A stretch of 64,000 nucleotides of DNA. Origin: Zygnema cylindricum. Taxonomy: Eukaryota; Streptophyta; Zygnematophyceae; Zygnematales; Zygnemataceae. A program made the translations under genes and the position numbers. Shown here one piece after another: positions 1-11,889 of the stretch. The number at the start of each line of letters is the position of its first letter. The first letter of the stretch is position 1. The DNA is taken from contig JBBHKE010001973.1 in assembly GCA_037447655.1 (NCBI GenBank), positions 1-64,000 of the forward strand. The letters are read 5' to 3'. The notes under the pieces are model-generated. The model was given only the letters and a program-made list of their open reading frames with translations, was not told the origin of the DNA and did no database searches.

Positions 1-1163
1 CATCATTAACGAGCGTTTTTTTGTCCATGGTAATAAAAACCTCGTTTTCATCATCGCTCTCAACAAAAAATTGTGGTAACCGTCCATACTTTGCAATGTT
101 TTTTGGTTTATTTGTTTTACATTGAGGACTACCGAAATCAACGTCATCACCGAGGTCGTTTACGAGTTATTGAAGTTTGACCCTCGCGCTTTCAATTTCG
201 ATTTTCGATACCCCAATTATTTCAAACTTATGTTTTTTTTGAGGATCTAAAAGAGCCGTGACAATATGATACTCGTGAAGGCCCCACTTCGGTAGTGCAA
301 ATTTCATAAAAAGTATTTTCAATTTTTGCAAGTTTGGGGAATTGTTGAGGCATTAATTTTCACCGCCATCGTAAGATGTTTTTCTTATCTTACAGTGGTT
401 ATGGACAGACAATTGTTAAAACACAACCAAATGTAAAGTTGGTTCTTAAAATATTTCCAACTGTAGGGTCGCTTCTTAAAATGTTTCCAAAAATCGTATA
501 AGTTCGGTAAGATGAGTCTTATCGATACAAGCAAAAAGTGCCAATTTATTTTTTGCTTGAGCGACTAATCATATCCCATTGAATCCATCGTAAATACTCT
601 CAAGCATCCAAAGCAAAAAATTCCACCGAGTTGTGTTTTCTTCTTTTAAATTTTTTTTCAAAAGATTTTGCAAATCACTCTGTTTGAAAAACGTGACAAA
701 TGATTTACAAGAGTCAATTATATCAAACAACTCATAAACTTCCACATCGTATTTGTATTGTTTGAAAGTTCGGCTTTTGTTCAAAATCGTTGTCACAATT
801 GTAGCAATTTTATGGGCTGCGCAAAGTATCCAAGTAAACATACTCGGTAGACCTTCAATCGCAAACATGTTAGAGCCATTGTCGGTCGCAACAACTCAAC
901 GATTTTCCAAAACATCAAAATTTTGACATTTCAAATTTGGTCAAACAATTTTTGAAAGTCGTTAAAGCATATTCCGCGGGATGTTTTTCCTCCGGAAAAT
1001 GATCGACTTGAAGCGTGCATGCATGAAGTTTAAATTCTTTGTCAATAAAATGAGCGGTTACTGACATAAATGAGGTTCTTTTTATTGTCTCGGTCCAGAG
1101 ATCGGTCGTAAATGCGACAAAAATATTGCTATCAATGTTTTCTCTAAGTTTTGAGATAATCAA
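1..1163 (-). pseudogene. hAT transposase fragment (copy A)
   Basis: Remnant of a hAT transposase, the cut-and-paste enzyme of this superfamily. Reading right to left, 1163-915 encodes the block with TTDLWTE...FMSVTAHFID, typical of the RNase-H-like catalytic core. The 890-569 part has DNGSNM, a Cys-x-x-His motif (CAAH) and TRWN. The 540-1 part has the conserved tail with LPKWGLHEYHI and LLDP. The pieces are separated by stop codons and small gaps, so no active enzyme is encoded. The last part matches 24961-25386, where copy B keeps a longer open version. The N-terminal third is missing here but is present in copy B (25817-26068), so the two copies are complementary wrecks of one family. Confidence 0.8.
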
Positions 1164-2042
1164 ACTACAAATATCTTTGGCATAAGATATTATCTAGTTT
1201 TTTACGCTTTTTACGGACACAAATAGTTGGTCAATGTGAACACTTTTGTTGGATGAAACACCAACATTAAACAATGTTTGACAAAATGCTTGAAAACTTG
1301 GGAAGAAAAACAAACTATAAGGAAATACCATACAATTACTAACCATGATCAAGTATGGCTAGGTTTTGTTTGAATTGTTGTCAAGTTTTTATAACTTAAA
1401 TAGCATTCCCATTTATCAATTTATTTTTTGAATCATGTGAGTAAGCTAATAATTAGGATTTGTCTTGGGAAATTGACGTAATAATTTGATTTCAGCTGAT
1501 TTATTAACTAATAATGACTACATGTCGCGTGACATTGATATAATAATATGATATATTTGTGGAAACGCGGTATAAAACGCATAATTAGCACTTTGAAATA
1601 ATGTACGATGTATGAGTAAGCCAATAATTACGATCTGTCGCGTTATAATGTTATAATAATTTGATATATTTTTGGAAACACCGCATAAAGTGCATAATTA
1701 ACACTTTACAATAGATTACGATTTGGGGCCCTTATCTTTTTGTAAGATTCGCAAAATGAATAGTGTTAGTACCGTGTCAGATTTGCGACGCTAATCATGA
1801 TGCCACGTACTTCCACAATACCAAAAGTACAAAGAACAATAATGTTGGAAAAAAAAGTACAAAATTTTCATTTTTTTGGTTTTTTGTTTGACCGACCGTA
1901 ACCGACCGTTTTTTTTTCCTGGTGAGTCAACCGACGGTAACCGCCCGACCCCCAAAATTTGGCAACCAAATCCGTTCCGGATCCGGCGCGGGCGGTCGGT
2001 TAACGGTCGGTCATGGTTTCGGTTGGATGTTTGCGACCTGTG
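1..2042 (-). mobile_element. hAT transposon copy A (partial)
   Basis: The right-hand part of a hAT element; its left part lies outside the window. Minus-strand transposase remnants fill 1-1163, followed by about 850 bp of AT-rich non-coding DNA. The subterminal region (about 1890-2042) carries repeated CCGACCGTAACCGACCG-like words and ends in TTTGCGACCTGTG, the reverse complement of a hAT-type end (C-A-N-A-G-G-T-C-G-C-A-A-A). The same layout and sequence recur at 24961-26823 (copy B), which supports the boundary. No target duplication could be confirmed because the other end is missing. Confidence 0.75.
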
Positions 2043-2084
2043 ACGGTCGAATAAGCAAAAAACGAAAAAAAAAGAATTTTTTGT

Positions 2085-2353
2085 ATGTCTATACTATCCA
2101 ACATTATTGTACTTTGTACTCTTGGTATTGTGGAAGGTATAAGGTAAATGCACCATTAATTTTGTACTTATTCGGGTATGGGTAATCACGAGAAATCGAG
2201 TTTCGGTTAATTTTTATTTTCGTAAACGCGTTTCGGGTAACGGTTACCAATTTAGGAGCGTGACATAACCCGGTCAGGCGTCGGGTACTCAGATTTTGAA
2301 AAAAAAAAACGGTCGGTTTCGGTTATCTAAAATTTTGACTTTTGGGACCTCTA
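2085..2353 (-). repeat. Isolated hAT left-end arm, inverted
   Basis: About 270 bp that is the reverse complement of the segment starting at 2363 and of the left end of hAT copy B at 23685. Read on the minus strand it begins TAGAGGTCCCAAAAGTC and runs through ACCGAAACCGACCG and GTTATGTCACGCTCC. No matching right end is found for it, so it is an orphan end. With the next element it makes a head-to-head inverted pair with a 9-bp centre. Confidence 0.7.
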
Positions 2354-2362
2354 CCAAGGAGG

Positions 2363-3433
2363 CAGAGGTCGCAAAAGTCAAAATTCCCGATACCCGAACC
2401 CTACCCTTTTATTTATTCAAAATTTGAACACCCGAAATCCGCCCGCGTTATGTCACGCTCCTAAATTGTTGTACGATACCCGATATGCGTTTATTAAAAA
2501 AAGAGATAAACCAAAACTCGATTTCTCACGACTACCCGTACCCGCCCGTACCCGAATAAGTACAAAATTAATGGAACATTTCCCACATACCTTCCAGGCT
2601 TCCACGAAATTAATAGTACGAAGTACAATAATGTTGTATAGTATGGATAATACTGTACTCTACAGTATTGTACACCGCCAATTGCTATTAGTGTAGAAGT
2701 TTCTTTAGCGTATATGAATAATTACCGTGGTTTAAGCTTACTAAGAATTTGAAAATTTAGAAAAAAAACATACAATCTAATTGTTTAATAATTCTAATTT
2801 GGGTCTTTGAAAAAAATAAATGTCGGTCGCAAACATACTTACACTAATATAGGTATTCGTACAAAATTCGACAAATTGTACACAAATCGTTCGTTCACAC
2901 AGTCGAAACGTGGTTGCTGGGCGAATATGTGCAAGCGTGATGTTTGACAACCAGATTATATCCCCTTTTTAGAGCGCATTTTCTCATGCGTTCGTGGTTA
3001 CTAAAACTCATTAATTAGACTTTTTCACTTAAAAAGGTACAATTTTGCACGGTTTGACATTGTCCGTACACCACACTTATTAAATGATGACGTACTTCCG
3101 TTTTGTACGGTACAAAAAATTCAACCCTAAATAGAGTAAATAAAAGATTAGAATGAACTACGCTAATGGAGAATAAAAAGAAAAAGCGGGACGGAATTAG
3201 CGTACACTACGCTAATAGCGATTGGCGGTGTAGTGGAACGTCTACGAAACCTTCAATTTTTTTTTGTTTTTTTGCTTACTCGACCGTACCCGAATTTGTT
3301 TTTTTATTGTTTTTAAATACCCGGACCGAATCTGGCCGGCCCCCAAAATTTGGCATCCGAATCCGTTCCCGATCCGACGCGGGCGGTCGGGTACCGACTG
3401 GGTACGGATTTAGGTACACGATTGCGACCTCTG
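2363..3433. mobile_element. Non-autonomous hAT derivative, 1.07 kb
   Basis: The element starts CAGAGGTCGCAA and ends TTGCGACCTCTG, perfect 12-bp terminal inverted repeats of the hAT kind. The left 200 bp matches the left end of copy B (23685). The right 180 bp (about 3250-3433) matches the right end of copies A and B, including the word GGCGGTCGG. It has no transposase; the middle is occupied by another MITE (2671-3232). The flanks are CAAGGAGG (2355-2362) and GAGGGAGG (3434-3441), 6 of 8 identical. This is compatible with a decayed 8-bp target duplication, but the right flank is a simple repeat, so it is weak evidence. Confidence 0.7.
2671..3232. mobile_element. TACACCG-ended MITE (M3 family)
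   Basis: The left end TACACCGCCAATTGCTATTAG and right end CTAATAGCGATTGGCGGTGTA form inverted repeats. The interior shares words with the copies at 52126-53157, such as the stretch reading GTACAATTTTGCACGG and AGAGTAAATAAAAGATTAGAAT. No coding capacity is seen. It sits inside the hAT derivative 2363-3433. Confidence 0.65.
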
Positions 3434-3475
3434 GAGGGAGGGAGGGAGGGAGGGAGGGAGGGAGGGAGGGAAAGG
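3434..3475. repeat. (GGAG)n microsatellite
   Basis: About 40 bp of near-perfect GAGG/GGGA tetranucleotide repeat, lying between the hAT derivative end and the LTR of RT1. Confidence 0.9.
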
Positions 3476-3991
3476 TGAAAGTTTACAAACCAAAATAAAA
3501 TACACACAACAATGGTGTTCCTCCAAAAGCATTCAATATATTAAACACAATGCAAATACAACTTTTCCTCCTTCCTTTTACTTCTGACCTTCCTACGCCT
3601 CCTTAACAAGCTACGCCTCCAAAAGATAATACTACCACAAAGTCTCAACTAATATATATAGGTACATGATTAGAAACGCGTAGGAATCAACGTGGTGAAA
3701 TGAACGACCGATATGTTGAACCGACTTGAACAACACGGTACGACTAGGAAAGTCGACCGCGAACCAACTTGAATCACACGGTACGACTTGAACTTACGTG
3801 AACCGAAACTACCAAGCAATTTCCACGTCACTTCTATAGTACTATTCAAACATACGTGAAACGAAACGAACACTTAATTTCTACGTTACTTCAAATATCC
3901 AGCGACGAAACAACTTTCGTCGCTAGTCGTCGCTACTTTAGCTACGAGAGTATCTCGTCGCTAAGTAAGTGCTCAGTACAATATCCTAACA
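3476..3991 (-). repeat. RT1 3' LTR
   Basis: About 516 bp, closely matching 8725-9235 along its whole length. On the plus strand it starts TG and ends CA (AACA). Read on the minus strand it starts TGTTAGGATATTG next to the purine tract. It contains the repeated words CAACTTGAATCACACGGTACG and GCGACGAAAC...CGTCGCT. Small indels distinguish the two LTRs, so the insertion is not recent. Confidence 0.9.
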
Positions 3992-4025
3992 TTCCCCCTC
4001 TTACTGAGACACTTAAAGCCCCCTC

Positions 4026-5777
4026 TTACTCTATGCCCACTAACTTCTTTCCCATTTCATAGACTTCCTTCAATGCTGCTTTGGTTAACATATCAGCAGC
4101 TTGTTCTTCTGTAGGAACAAACGAAAATTCAACTTCTTTTTCCGCAACCAAATCTCGAACAAAATGCCACTGAATTTTAATGTGTTTAGTGCGCTTATGC
4201 AAAATAGGATTTTTACTAAGTGCAATGGAAGACATATTATCACTTAATATTTGCATGCATTCTTTTTCCACTCCAACCTCCGATAAAAATTCTTTAATCC
4301 ACACATCATTCTTCGCAGCATGACATGCAACCATATACTCCGCCTCCGTTGATGAAAGTGCCACAGTAGGTTGCAAACGGGAATTCCACGAGATAGCTCC
4401 TCCTGCAAGTAAAAACACATATATTAACGTAGACCTTCCTGTTTTAATGTCCTTCTCCATAGTCGGCATCACAATATCCATAACAACTAATGCTTCCACC
4501 TTTCCTTTAAACAATTCCAAGACTAAGTGTTCCAGCCAAATATCTAAAGATTCTCTTCACTGCCTCCCAATGTATTTTTTTCGGATTGCTACAATACCGA
4601 ATAACCACGCTCACTGCGGCACTAATGTCTGGCCTAGTACCGACACTCAAATACATTAAGCTTCCGACCGCCTCCCTATACGAAACATCAAGTCAGGACT
4701 TTCAACAAAATTAGAAACTTTATCACGAGGATGAAGGGGAGTTCCAAATGGCTTACAATAAAAAAACCCAAATCTTTCAAGTACCTCTTTTGCATATTGT
4801 TCTTGTCTCAACTTAATATCTCCGTTCCTCCTCCTCTGAATCTGAACTCCCACAATGTATTGTACATCTCCTAAGTCTGTGATTCTAAAATACTTTCAAA
4901 ATTCAATCTTTGATTCTCCAAGTTAATGCAAGTTGTGAGAGATAGAAATGAAATCATCTACGTAAACACTGAAAATTACCATGCCCCTACCTTCTCCCCG
5001 AATATAAACTCCACAATCTGCACTAAGCCTCCTAAATTCCAAAATTAGTATGACATTGTGAAGCTTATGGTTCCATGTTCTTGGTGCCTGCTTCAAACCA
5101 TAGAAAGCCTTCACAACCTCCATAGTTTTCCATTCTTTCCAGGAACTCCTTCTGGAATTTTCATATACACCTCCTCTTCTAATTCTCCATTCAAAGCGTT
5201 GTCTCTACATCCATCTGTTGGATATGCATTCCTTCCGCCGCCGCCGTTGCAATAATTGCTCGCAAAGAATCAAACTTAACCACAAGAGCAAAAGTTTCCG
5301 AGTAATCAATACCCTCCTTCTGCTGAAAGCCTTTACATACTAACCGCGCCTTATATTTTAGAATTTCTCCTGAGGCACCTGTCTTTGTCTTAAAAACCCA
5401 TTTTGAGTGTATCGCTTGCTTACCAACTGGTAAGTCTACTTCTTCGAAGCACCCATTTGCTTTCACAGAATTATACTCCTTTATAAATATCGGTTTCCAC
5501 TTCTCCTCCCATCCGTCCGAGTCTCTTGCCTCTTGATATGATTGAAGATAAGCCGGACGATTTTCTGTAATTGCCTTTCATAAGAGAAAGGATTCCGCCC
5601 TTCCTTCTCTAAGCTCGGAAATTGCCCTCTGATAATTGGTTTGCTTTTTATAAGACTGCCCTGGTGAGAATCGTTCCGGTGCCTTCCCTTTCGTTGATCT
5701 CTTGCTTCTCCGTACGTTTTCTGCAAATTCCTTATCCGAATCACTGCTCTCGATCTTGTCATCACCCTCCTTCTCAA
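4026..5777 (-). pseudogene. RT1 reverse transcriptase and RNase H (broken)
   Basis: The copia polymerase part of RT1, which would copy the element RNA into DNA inside virus-like particles. From right to left: a degenerate linker (5777-5481); the start of the RT domain with KWVFKTK and KARLVCKGFQQKEGIDY (5466-5191); the segment with GLKQAPRTW and the catalytic YVDD box (5123-4923); then the segment with LRQEQYAKEVLERFGF (4853-4656). RNase H lies at 4520-4026 with LSSTEAEYM and the terminal AADMLTK. These pieces are in different frames or separated by stops, so the enzyme is not made intact. Confidence 0.85.
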
Positions 5778-5901
5778 AAGGTGTCTCCTCTGATGTTACA
5801 TTGTTTGTGTGAGTGGATGATTCTCTAATGACCTTGTCCCCCTGTGCTTCGTTGCTGGTGGACTTAGGTTTCGGAACTTTCTCTAAAGCTTACTCTACAA
5901 A

Positions 5902-7459
5902 TCACTTCTTTTTCTTTGTCTCTACCTCTATCAAGACTTCTTCTTCCTCCTCCTCTCTTTTGAATTTTTCATAATGACTATCCTCCTTGTAATCTTGGGC
6001 CCGTTTAGACTCATTAGCTCCTTTTACCATCCATTCCAAGTTTTCATTGAACTCCACGTTTCTAGACTCTCGGACCCTTCTAGTAACGGGATTATATATC
6101 CGATACTGCATCGAGTTTTCACTATACCCCACAAAGTATCCATCCCATGACCGTGCTGCAAACTTCCCCTCCCGGTTTCTTTCCTCTACATACCCCATAG
6201 CCTCACATCCCCAAATCCTTAAATGTTTTACCGTAGGCACTTGTCCACTCCAAAGTTCCTCCGGTGTTTTTTGTACCTAAAGCCGAGTTTATTCTCCGGT
6301 TAGTAACATAATTAGCCGCCCTGATTGCCTCGCCCCAAAGTCGATGAGTGAGTTTTGTCGTATGGAGCATGGCCCTCACCATCTCTTGCAATGTCCGATT
6401 TTTCCTCTCTGCTATTCCATTTGATTGTGGGGAATAAGGAGCCGTGAACTGGTGCTTAATCCCGGTCTCCTTACAATATTCGGCGAAGGCAAGAAATTCA
6501 CCTCCACGGTCCGATCGCACTGCTTTTACCTGCCTCCCACTTTCCCTCTCAGCCATGATCACAAAATCTTTAAATGTCTCTAATGCTTCTGATTTTACCT
6601 TCAAAGGGTACACCCATGTCTTCTTGGTGAAGTCATCAACGATCACCATAATGTATTTATTTTTTCCAATGGTTTCTAGATGTATGTCACCACAAAGGTC
6701 TACATGAACTAGGTCTAAAGGGGCATTTGCTTTGAACTGAAGGTCTTTCAACGGATGAGGCTTCCATTTATGCTTCTTTTTTGTGCATCCTACACATCCG
6801 ATAACCTTTTCTCCTATCGTCACGTCTAGTCCCCAAACCGCACCATGACGAATCATCTCTTTGATATTACTCTTTGAAGTGTTACACATATGATGATGCC
6901 ACAAAGTAAGGTCCTCCTTGTTGACCTCAGCCGAATGAAGGCGCCCTTCTTTGTCGGCCGTCCTATTTTCTGGTTTTCTCCAAATCAGCCTACTTTGCAT
7001 ATTTTTAGTTACAACCCCCTCTGCAAATGGTCCTGTTTTACTACTCAAAATGATTCTACCCCCTTCCATACATGTGGCTCTTCCACCTTTCCTCTGAATT
7101 TGTGGGACACTTAAGAGATTGATACACCCCCTTCGATTATAAAACATATTATTAAAACGTACTCTATTGACTCTAGTTTTCCTTTCCCTATCTTGTGTCG
7201 GTAGACCCAATCGTACTGTTCCCATTGTATCAATAACCATCATCGAACCGTTAGCCACTATGATGGATTTTGGTATAGTGAGTTTTCTAATATCATTGAA
7301 TAGTCGTGGGTCTGAACACATTTGATGGGTAGCACCTGAGTCCATGATCCAATTGTTAAATTTTCCTTTACTCTTTTTGCCCCGTGTGTGAAATAGGATA
7401 TCCTCTTTTTGCTGTGATTCCTCCATAAGTGAAATGAAGAATTTTTGATCCTGTCCCAC
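5902..7459 (-). pseudogene. RT1 protease and integrase
   Basis: The longest open stretch in RT1. The 7459-6203 part (418 codons) has the aspartic protease active site as DSGATHQMC near its N-terminus. The pre-integrase zinc region follows, with LWHHHM and CVGC. The integrase core has VDLCGD (first Asp), DRGGEF (second Asp) and SPQSNGIAERKNRT (catalytic Glu). The 6240-5902 part continues in another frame with the typical copia region HLRIWGCEAMGYV...GYFVGYSENS. This is the best preserved part of the element, but the frame change near 6220 breaks the polyprotein. Confidence 0.88.
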
Positions 7460-7582
7460 TGGCCCATCCCCTACAAAATCCCCTCTACCTGATGAACCAA
7501 TTCCTCCACTTCCTCCGTCTCTAAATTGTCCCCCTCCGCAATTGTTTCCCTTGTTTTGATAACAACCGCGAACAGTGTGTCC

Positions 7583-8686
7583 CTATTTATGACAAATGTT
7601 AAACTGTTTACTTTTGACTAGGCATTCAAAAGAGCCATGCCCAATCTCGTTACAATTATAACAAGTCATCTGAGATGTATCACGTTGATATGAGCCTCTC
7701 CCTGAGCCCTGTGACCTGCCTCCTCGTCCACGATGTCCACCTCCTCTCCCCCTTGATCCCCTAAAGCTGTAAGCTCCTCTGTCATCCTCCTCTTGATAAC
7801 TCTGATAGGAATACCCCTTGTTTTCCTCTTTCGGTGTTGCTCTCTCCTTCTCCGTACTCTTCAAGTGATTGATAGCTTATGCCATCGTCGGTTTCTCTCG
7901 CCCCTTGATAACCTCCTTTGCTACCGCAAACTTGCTTGGAAGACTCCTCATAAAGACAAACAACCTTTCTTTTTCTATAGGGAAGTTATTGAGTGAGTTA
8001 AGTTGTTCTATGATGACATCAAACCTTTTGACTCCATCATCAATGGACTTATTCTCCTTCATTCTAAACCCAATATATTCTTCAAAGAGATAATTTTCAT
8101 TCGCCTCAATCCCCATTTCAAACGCATTTTGCAAAGCGGTCTAACAATCAAAAGCCCCATCATGAGTTAGAAGGTGTTCATGCATAGAACTAGCACAACT
8201 TTGTATAAGTGCGGTGGAGGCCGCCATATCTTTCTTGTCCAACTTATGTGCTCCGGCTGGATCCACGGAAGGATCCGGTCGCGTTTCTTCCCCGATAATG
8301 ATGTCCCAAAGTTTTTTCGGTGTGAATGCTCCTCGAATGTATCTCTTCCAAATTGCATAGTTGGAACCCGCGAAGACGATGGTTTTATTAAACACTTTAA
8401 AATCATCATCTTCGCTCTCCTCCTCTTCCTCATAAAGTTTAGATTTCCCCTTCTTTTACTTTATTTTCTTAGAGTTGAGTGAGTCTCCACTTACTTCTCC
8501 ATCTACGACATCTTCTTGTGTTTTGAGAAACTCTTGAAAGCGTTCAAACGTTCTTTCGTCCATCTTCACATTTTTCTCCCCCCATTCGTCATAGTCATCA
8601 TATTGTGTCATTGTAACTCCTCCTCCACTAACTCCCCCACTAGCTCCTCCACAAGGTTCCGCTGGGGATTTCCCTTTTTCCGCCAT
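7583..8686 (-). pseudogene. RT1 gag (broken in three pieces)
   Basis: Capsid gene of RT1. The first 76 codons start at 8686, just inside the primer site, and are acidic and Gly-rich. A capsid segment with NYAIWKRYI and LWDIIIGEE (8395-8141) and another with LPSKFAVAKEVIKG (8134-7877) follow, then an Arg-Gly-rich region and one CCHC zinc knuckle CYNCNEIGHGSFEC (7864-7583). Stops or frame changes separate the pieces. Confidence 0.85.
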
Positions 8687-8708
8687 ACCGGCAAGTGTTG
8701 CCAGTAAC

Positions 8709-8724
8709 GTGCTCCGATACCAAA
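8709..8724 (-). promoter_or_regulatory. RT1 primer binding site (initiator Met tRNA)
   Basis: Immediately inside the 5' LTR, the minus strand reads TTTGGTATCGGAGCAC. This is nearly the plant copia consensus TGGTATCAGAGC, which pairs with the 3' end of initiator methionine tRNA. It fixes the orientation and the inner LTR border. Confidence 0.85.
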
Positions 8725-9235
8725 TGAAAAATTACAAACCAAATAAAATACACACTCAACAATGGAATTCCTCCAAAAAAGCATTCAATATATTAAGCAC
8801 AATGCAAACACAACTTCTTTTCTTCTTTCCTTTAACGTCTAAACTTTCTACGCCTCCTTAACATGCTATCCCTCCAAAAGATAATCCTACCATAAAGTCT
8901 CAACCAATATATATAGGTACACGATTAGAAACGCGTAAGAGTCAACTTGGTGAAATGAACGACCGACAAGTTGAACCGACTTGAACAACATGGTACGACT
9001 AACCGCGAACCAACTTGAATCACACGGTACGACTTGAACTTTCGTGAACCAAAACTACCAAGAAATTTCCACGTCACTTCAATAGTACTATTCAAACATA
9101 CGTGAAACGAAACAAATATTTAATTTCTACGTCACTTCAAATATACAGCGACGAAACTACTTCGTCGCTTGTCGTCGCTGCTTTATTTACGAGAATGACT
9201 CGTCGCTAAGAGATTTCTCAGTACCAAATATAACA
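8725..9235 (-). repeat. RT1 5' LTR
   Basis: About 511 bp, matching 3476-3991. On the minus strand it runs from TGTTATATTTGG to CA and is followed by the primer site. It directly abuts the truncated gag-protease region of a different copia element (RT2). Confidence 0.9.
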
Positions 9236-10402
9236 ACGTTCTCCAAAATGAGTGGCTCGGAACTACTCGGGCTTATGGCCACCTGTCCAACAAATTTTGA
9301 CGTTATAACAGAGTTGTTTCCAAGTAAAATGCTTAAAGGGGAAGAAAACATAACAAGATTTGTCATGATTGATTTAGAACATGACATGTGGTGCGAGGCA
9401 CCAGAATCTATTAACCAATCATGATTATTACCTAAAGCATTGAATACCTACTCATAGTCCATTGTATGGATGGGAGCAAGTACAAAATTGGTGTGGTTAA
9501 CAAGCGTTACGTCTAGATTCGTTGGGCCAGATTGAAGAAGTGGAGGAGGTACAGTTGGCGCAAATTAGAATTGAGGCAACATGTTGTACCAAGGGGGAGG
9601 AGGCCCGTAAGGGTCGTACGAAGGAGTAATGAATGTTGTAATTGCGTGTCCAACAAGATTGTACGCGGCAGGCGAAATGGGCGGCGCTCTTGGATTTGGA
9701 GCGTTGTATTTGTTTTGACCGCCGCTGCCGCCGCCTGACGCACGTTCACGTTTACGAGCGAGGATTAGACACGCGTTGATGACATGATCTTTCTCTTTAC
9801 AATATCTGCAAAAGGTAGAAGATCCTGCAACACCTGTAAAAGGTTTTTTTGAGACAAAAGTAGTTAGCGTTGTGGCGTCAGATGATGTCACATGTTTCAT
9901 TAATTTGTCTACTTTCTTCATAAATGTACGGATTGGTAAATTCAGTCAAGGTGACATTCGCATGATTTTTATCAATCGTACCAACAAAGGACTAAAAATT
10001 GGGCGGCAATCCAGCCAAAATTACGCTAATGAGATCTTCATGAGTCACAGGATAATTAATGCATTTTAAAAGACCGGTGTATGATTGTACTTTTTGTATA
10101 AAAGACAGCATATCTTCGGACTTATCCTTTCCAAGGAGAATTAATTCTCGTCGTAGAGCCAAACGATGAGGCCACATGTCAGTTTCATACGCGGCGCACA
10201 GAAGTTGCCATGCTTCATTTGCGGTTGTAGCGCTTCGTACAAGATTTGTGATTGTTCCATCAAGCGACAAAATCAGACGTGACAAGGCGACGGAGTCCTT
10301 TTCTTTCCACGCAATGATTGCAAACTGGGCAACCGCAAAATTATCGTCATCCTCATCTGGCAAAATCGGAATGATGACATCTCCTATGACGTGGCCCCAC
10401 AA
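9236..10402 (-). pseudogene. Copia RT2 gag-protease fragment
   Basis: 5' part of a second copia element, cut off exactly at the RT1 LTR. The 10402-9992 part is a capsid segment of the UBN2/retrotran-gag type with AWQLLCAAYETD and VTHEDLISVILAGLPPNF. The 9921-9565 part has a zinc knuckle CRYCKEKDHVINAC and a Gly/Ala/Pro-rich tail. The 9387-9236 part resembles the region just after a copia protease active site. Stops occur between the pieces. It is unlike RT1 gag, so it is a separate family. No LTR for it was recognised. Confidence 0.8.
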
Positions 10403-10479
10403 TTTTTCAATACTGAATAAATGCTAAATTAGAAACTTCGTATTGTAAAAGTCCTGTCCTTTAATTTTATGTACAAATT

Positions 10480-10735
10480 TTGACAGGACCGAAGCTTTGG
10501 GCCCATAACTTAATAAATTAGTGGCCATAGATTTAAAGCAAATGATCAAGAAATAGTACAACGTGCATAAAAGGGGACAAAAAGAAAAAACGGTAAGAAC
10601 AAAGTTTGACACGGCCAAAGCTGTGGGCCCACAATCTAATAAATTAGTGGCCATAGATTCAAAGCAAAGGAACATGAAATAGTACAACGTACATAAAAGC
10701 GGACAAAAAGAAAAAACAATAAGAACAAATGAGAT
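10480..10735. repeat. ~126-bp tandem duplication
   Basis: Two adjacent imperfect copies, each containing ATTAGTGGCCATAGATT and ACAAAAAGAAAAAAC. It lies upstream of the RT2 gag and could belong to its leader or LTR. No gene is seen in 10403-11094 apart from an open frame that simply spans this duplication. Confidence 0.8.
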
Positions 10736-11094
10736 TGTCGTAAACTTAAATTCAAAAATAATTGGATGAAATAAGACAATGAGACGTTTGAGTTTTATAG
10801 TTAAACTCAAACGTGTAAGATGCACTATACAGGAGTGGAGGTACAACTTATCAAGGTACATCCAATAAGTGGAACTTTTAGGTATATCCAAAAGTGGAGG
10901 AACAACTAGTTAGAAAGATTCTAAAAGCTAGTGGAAATCTTTCAACGCTAAAACATCATTTATAAGTAAGGTACAACAAGTACATGGACACTTATTAAAG
11001 TGGTACACTTAAGACTTATTGTTCTAGGACTTTAATCATAAAAAACCTAACTAAAGCATAGTGGTTTAATAGTAAGTTAATATCGAAATCTAAC

Positions 11095-11840
11095 AAAGGT
11101 AATGGCGAGGGAGAGGGAGGGGATAAGGGTGAGAGAGAGGTTCCGCGAGAGGGTGTAAGAGGGTGAAAAAAGAAGAGGGATAGGGAGAAGGAGAGGGAGA
11201 GGGAGGGAAAGAGGGAGAGCGAGAGAGTGAGCGAGAGAGTTGGATGAATGGTGCCTAATATCCTTAAAGACAAAAGAGAAGTATAGAAGAGAGGGACATA
11301 GAGGAAGAGAGGAAGAGAGGCTTAGAAGAGAGAGACAAAGTGAAGTTAAAAATTCGAAAAGAATAAGTATCGGATGGTAAAGAGAGAGAGGAGAGTACGT
11401 TTTGAGAAAGGAAGAAGGTTAGGGAGAACAAAATGCAGGGAGGGGGCAAGGTGAGGCAGGGAAGAAGAGGGAGAGGGAGAGGGAGGGTCGATAAAGGAGA
11501 AAAGAGGAACGACATATTGTCTTTCCAACGAAGTGGTCCAAAAAATTATGGACTATAGGCTTGTGCAGGTGCCAAGTGGGCCAAAAAAAAGAGAAGGGTG
11601 GATATAGAGAGGAGGATCGTCCATCGTACGGTTACCGATTTTACACTCGCCATGGGCATGGGATGATAAAAAAGAAGGAAATAACCCTATTGTGAGAAAG
11701 GAAGCGAGAGGGTGAGAGAGAAAGAGAGAGAGAGAGAATGGATTAGGATTCGCCAAGTAGGTTCCAGCTTCAACGAGAGGGAAAGTGACAGAGAGCGAGA
11801 GAGAGAGAGAGAATGAATTATGGTTCGCCAAAGAAGGTTC
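11095..11840. repeat. GA-rich purine tract
   Basis: About 750 bp strongly enriched in purines on the plus strand, made of GAGAGGGAGAGG-like words with less repetitive stretches between them. Open frames on either strand here are low-complexity artefacts. Confidence 0.9.
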
Positions 11841-11889
11841 CAATTTTCAATGTATGCTTATGACCTTATCCGTTTTTAAATTTGATCGA

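Larger units (their letters stand above)
3476..9235 (-). mobile_element. Ty1/copia LTR retrotransposon RT1
   Basis: Complete-length but decayed copia element, about 5.76 kb, minus strand. From right to left the order is 5' LTR (8725-9235), primer site, gag, protease, integrase, reverse transcriptase, RNase H, polypurine tract (complement of TTCCCCCTCTTACT at 3991-4004) and 3' LTR (3476-3991). Integrase before reverse transcriptase is the copia order. Coding parts carry several stops and frameshifts. The flanks (AAAGG left, ACGTT right) do not form a target duplication, and the right flank is another retroelement while the left is a microsatellite. The locus was therefore rearranged after insertion. 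Confidence 0.9.

Noticed and set aside
11095-11840. Leu/Ser/Pro-rich proteins encoded on the minus strand
   Set aside because: They are translations of a CT repeat tract with no other support.
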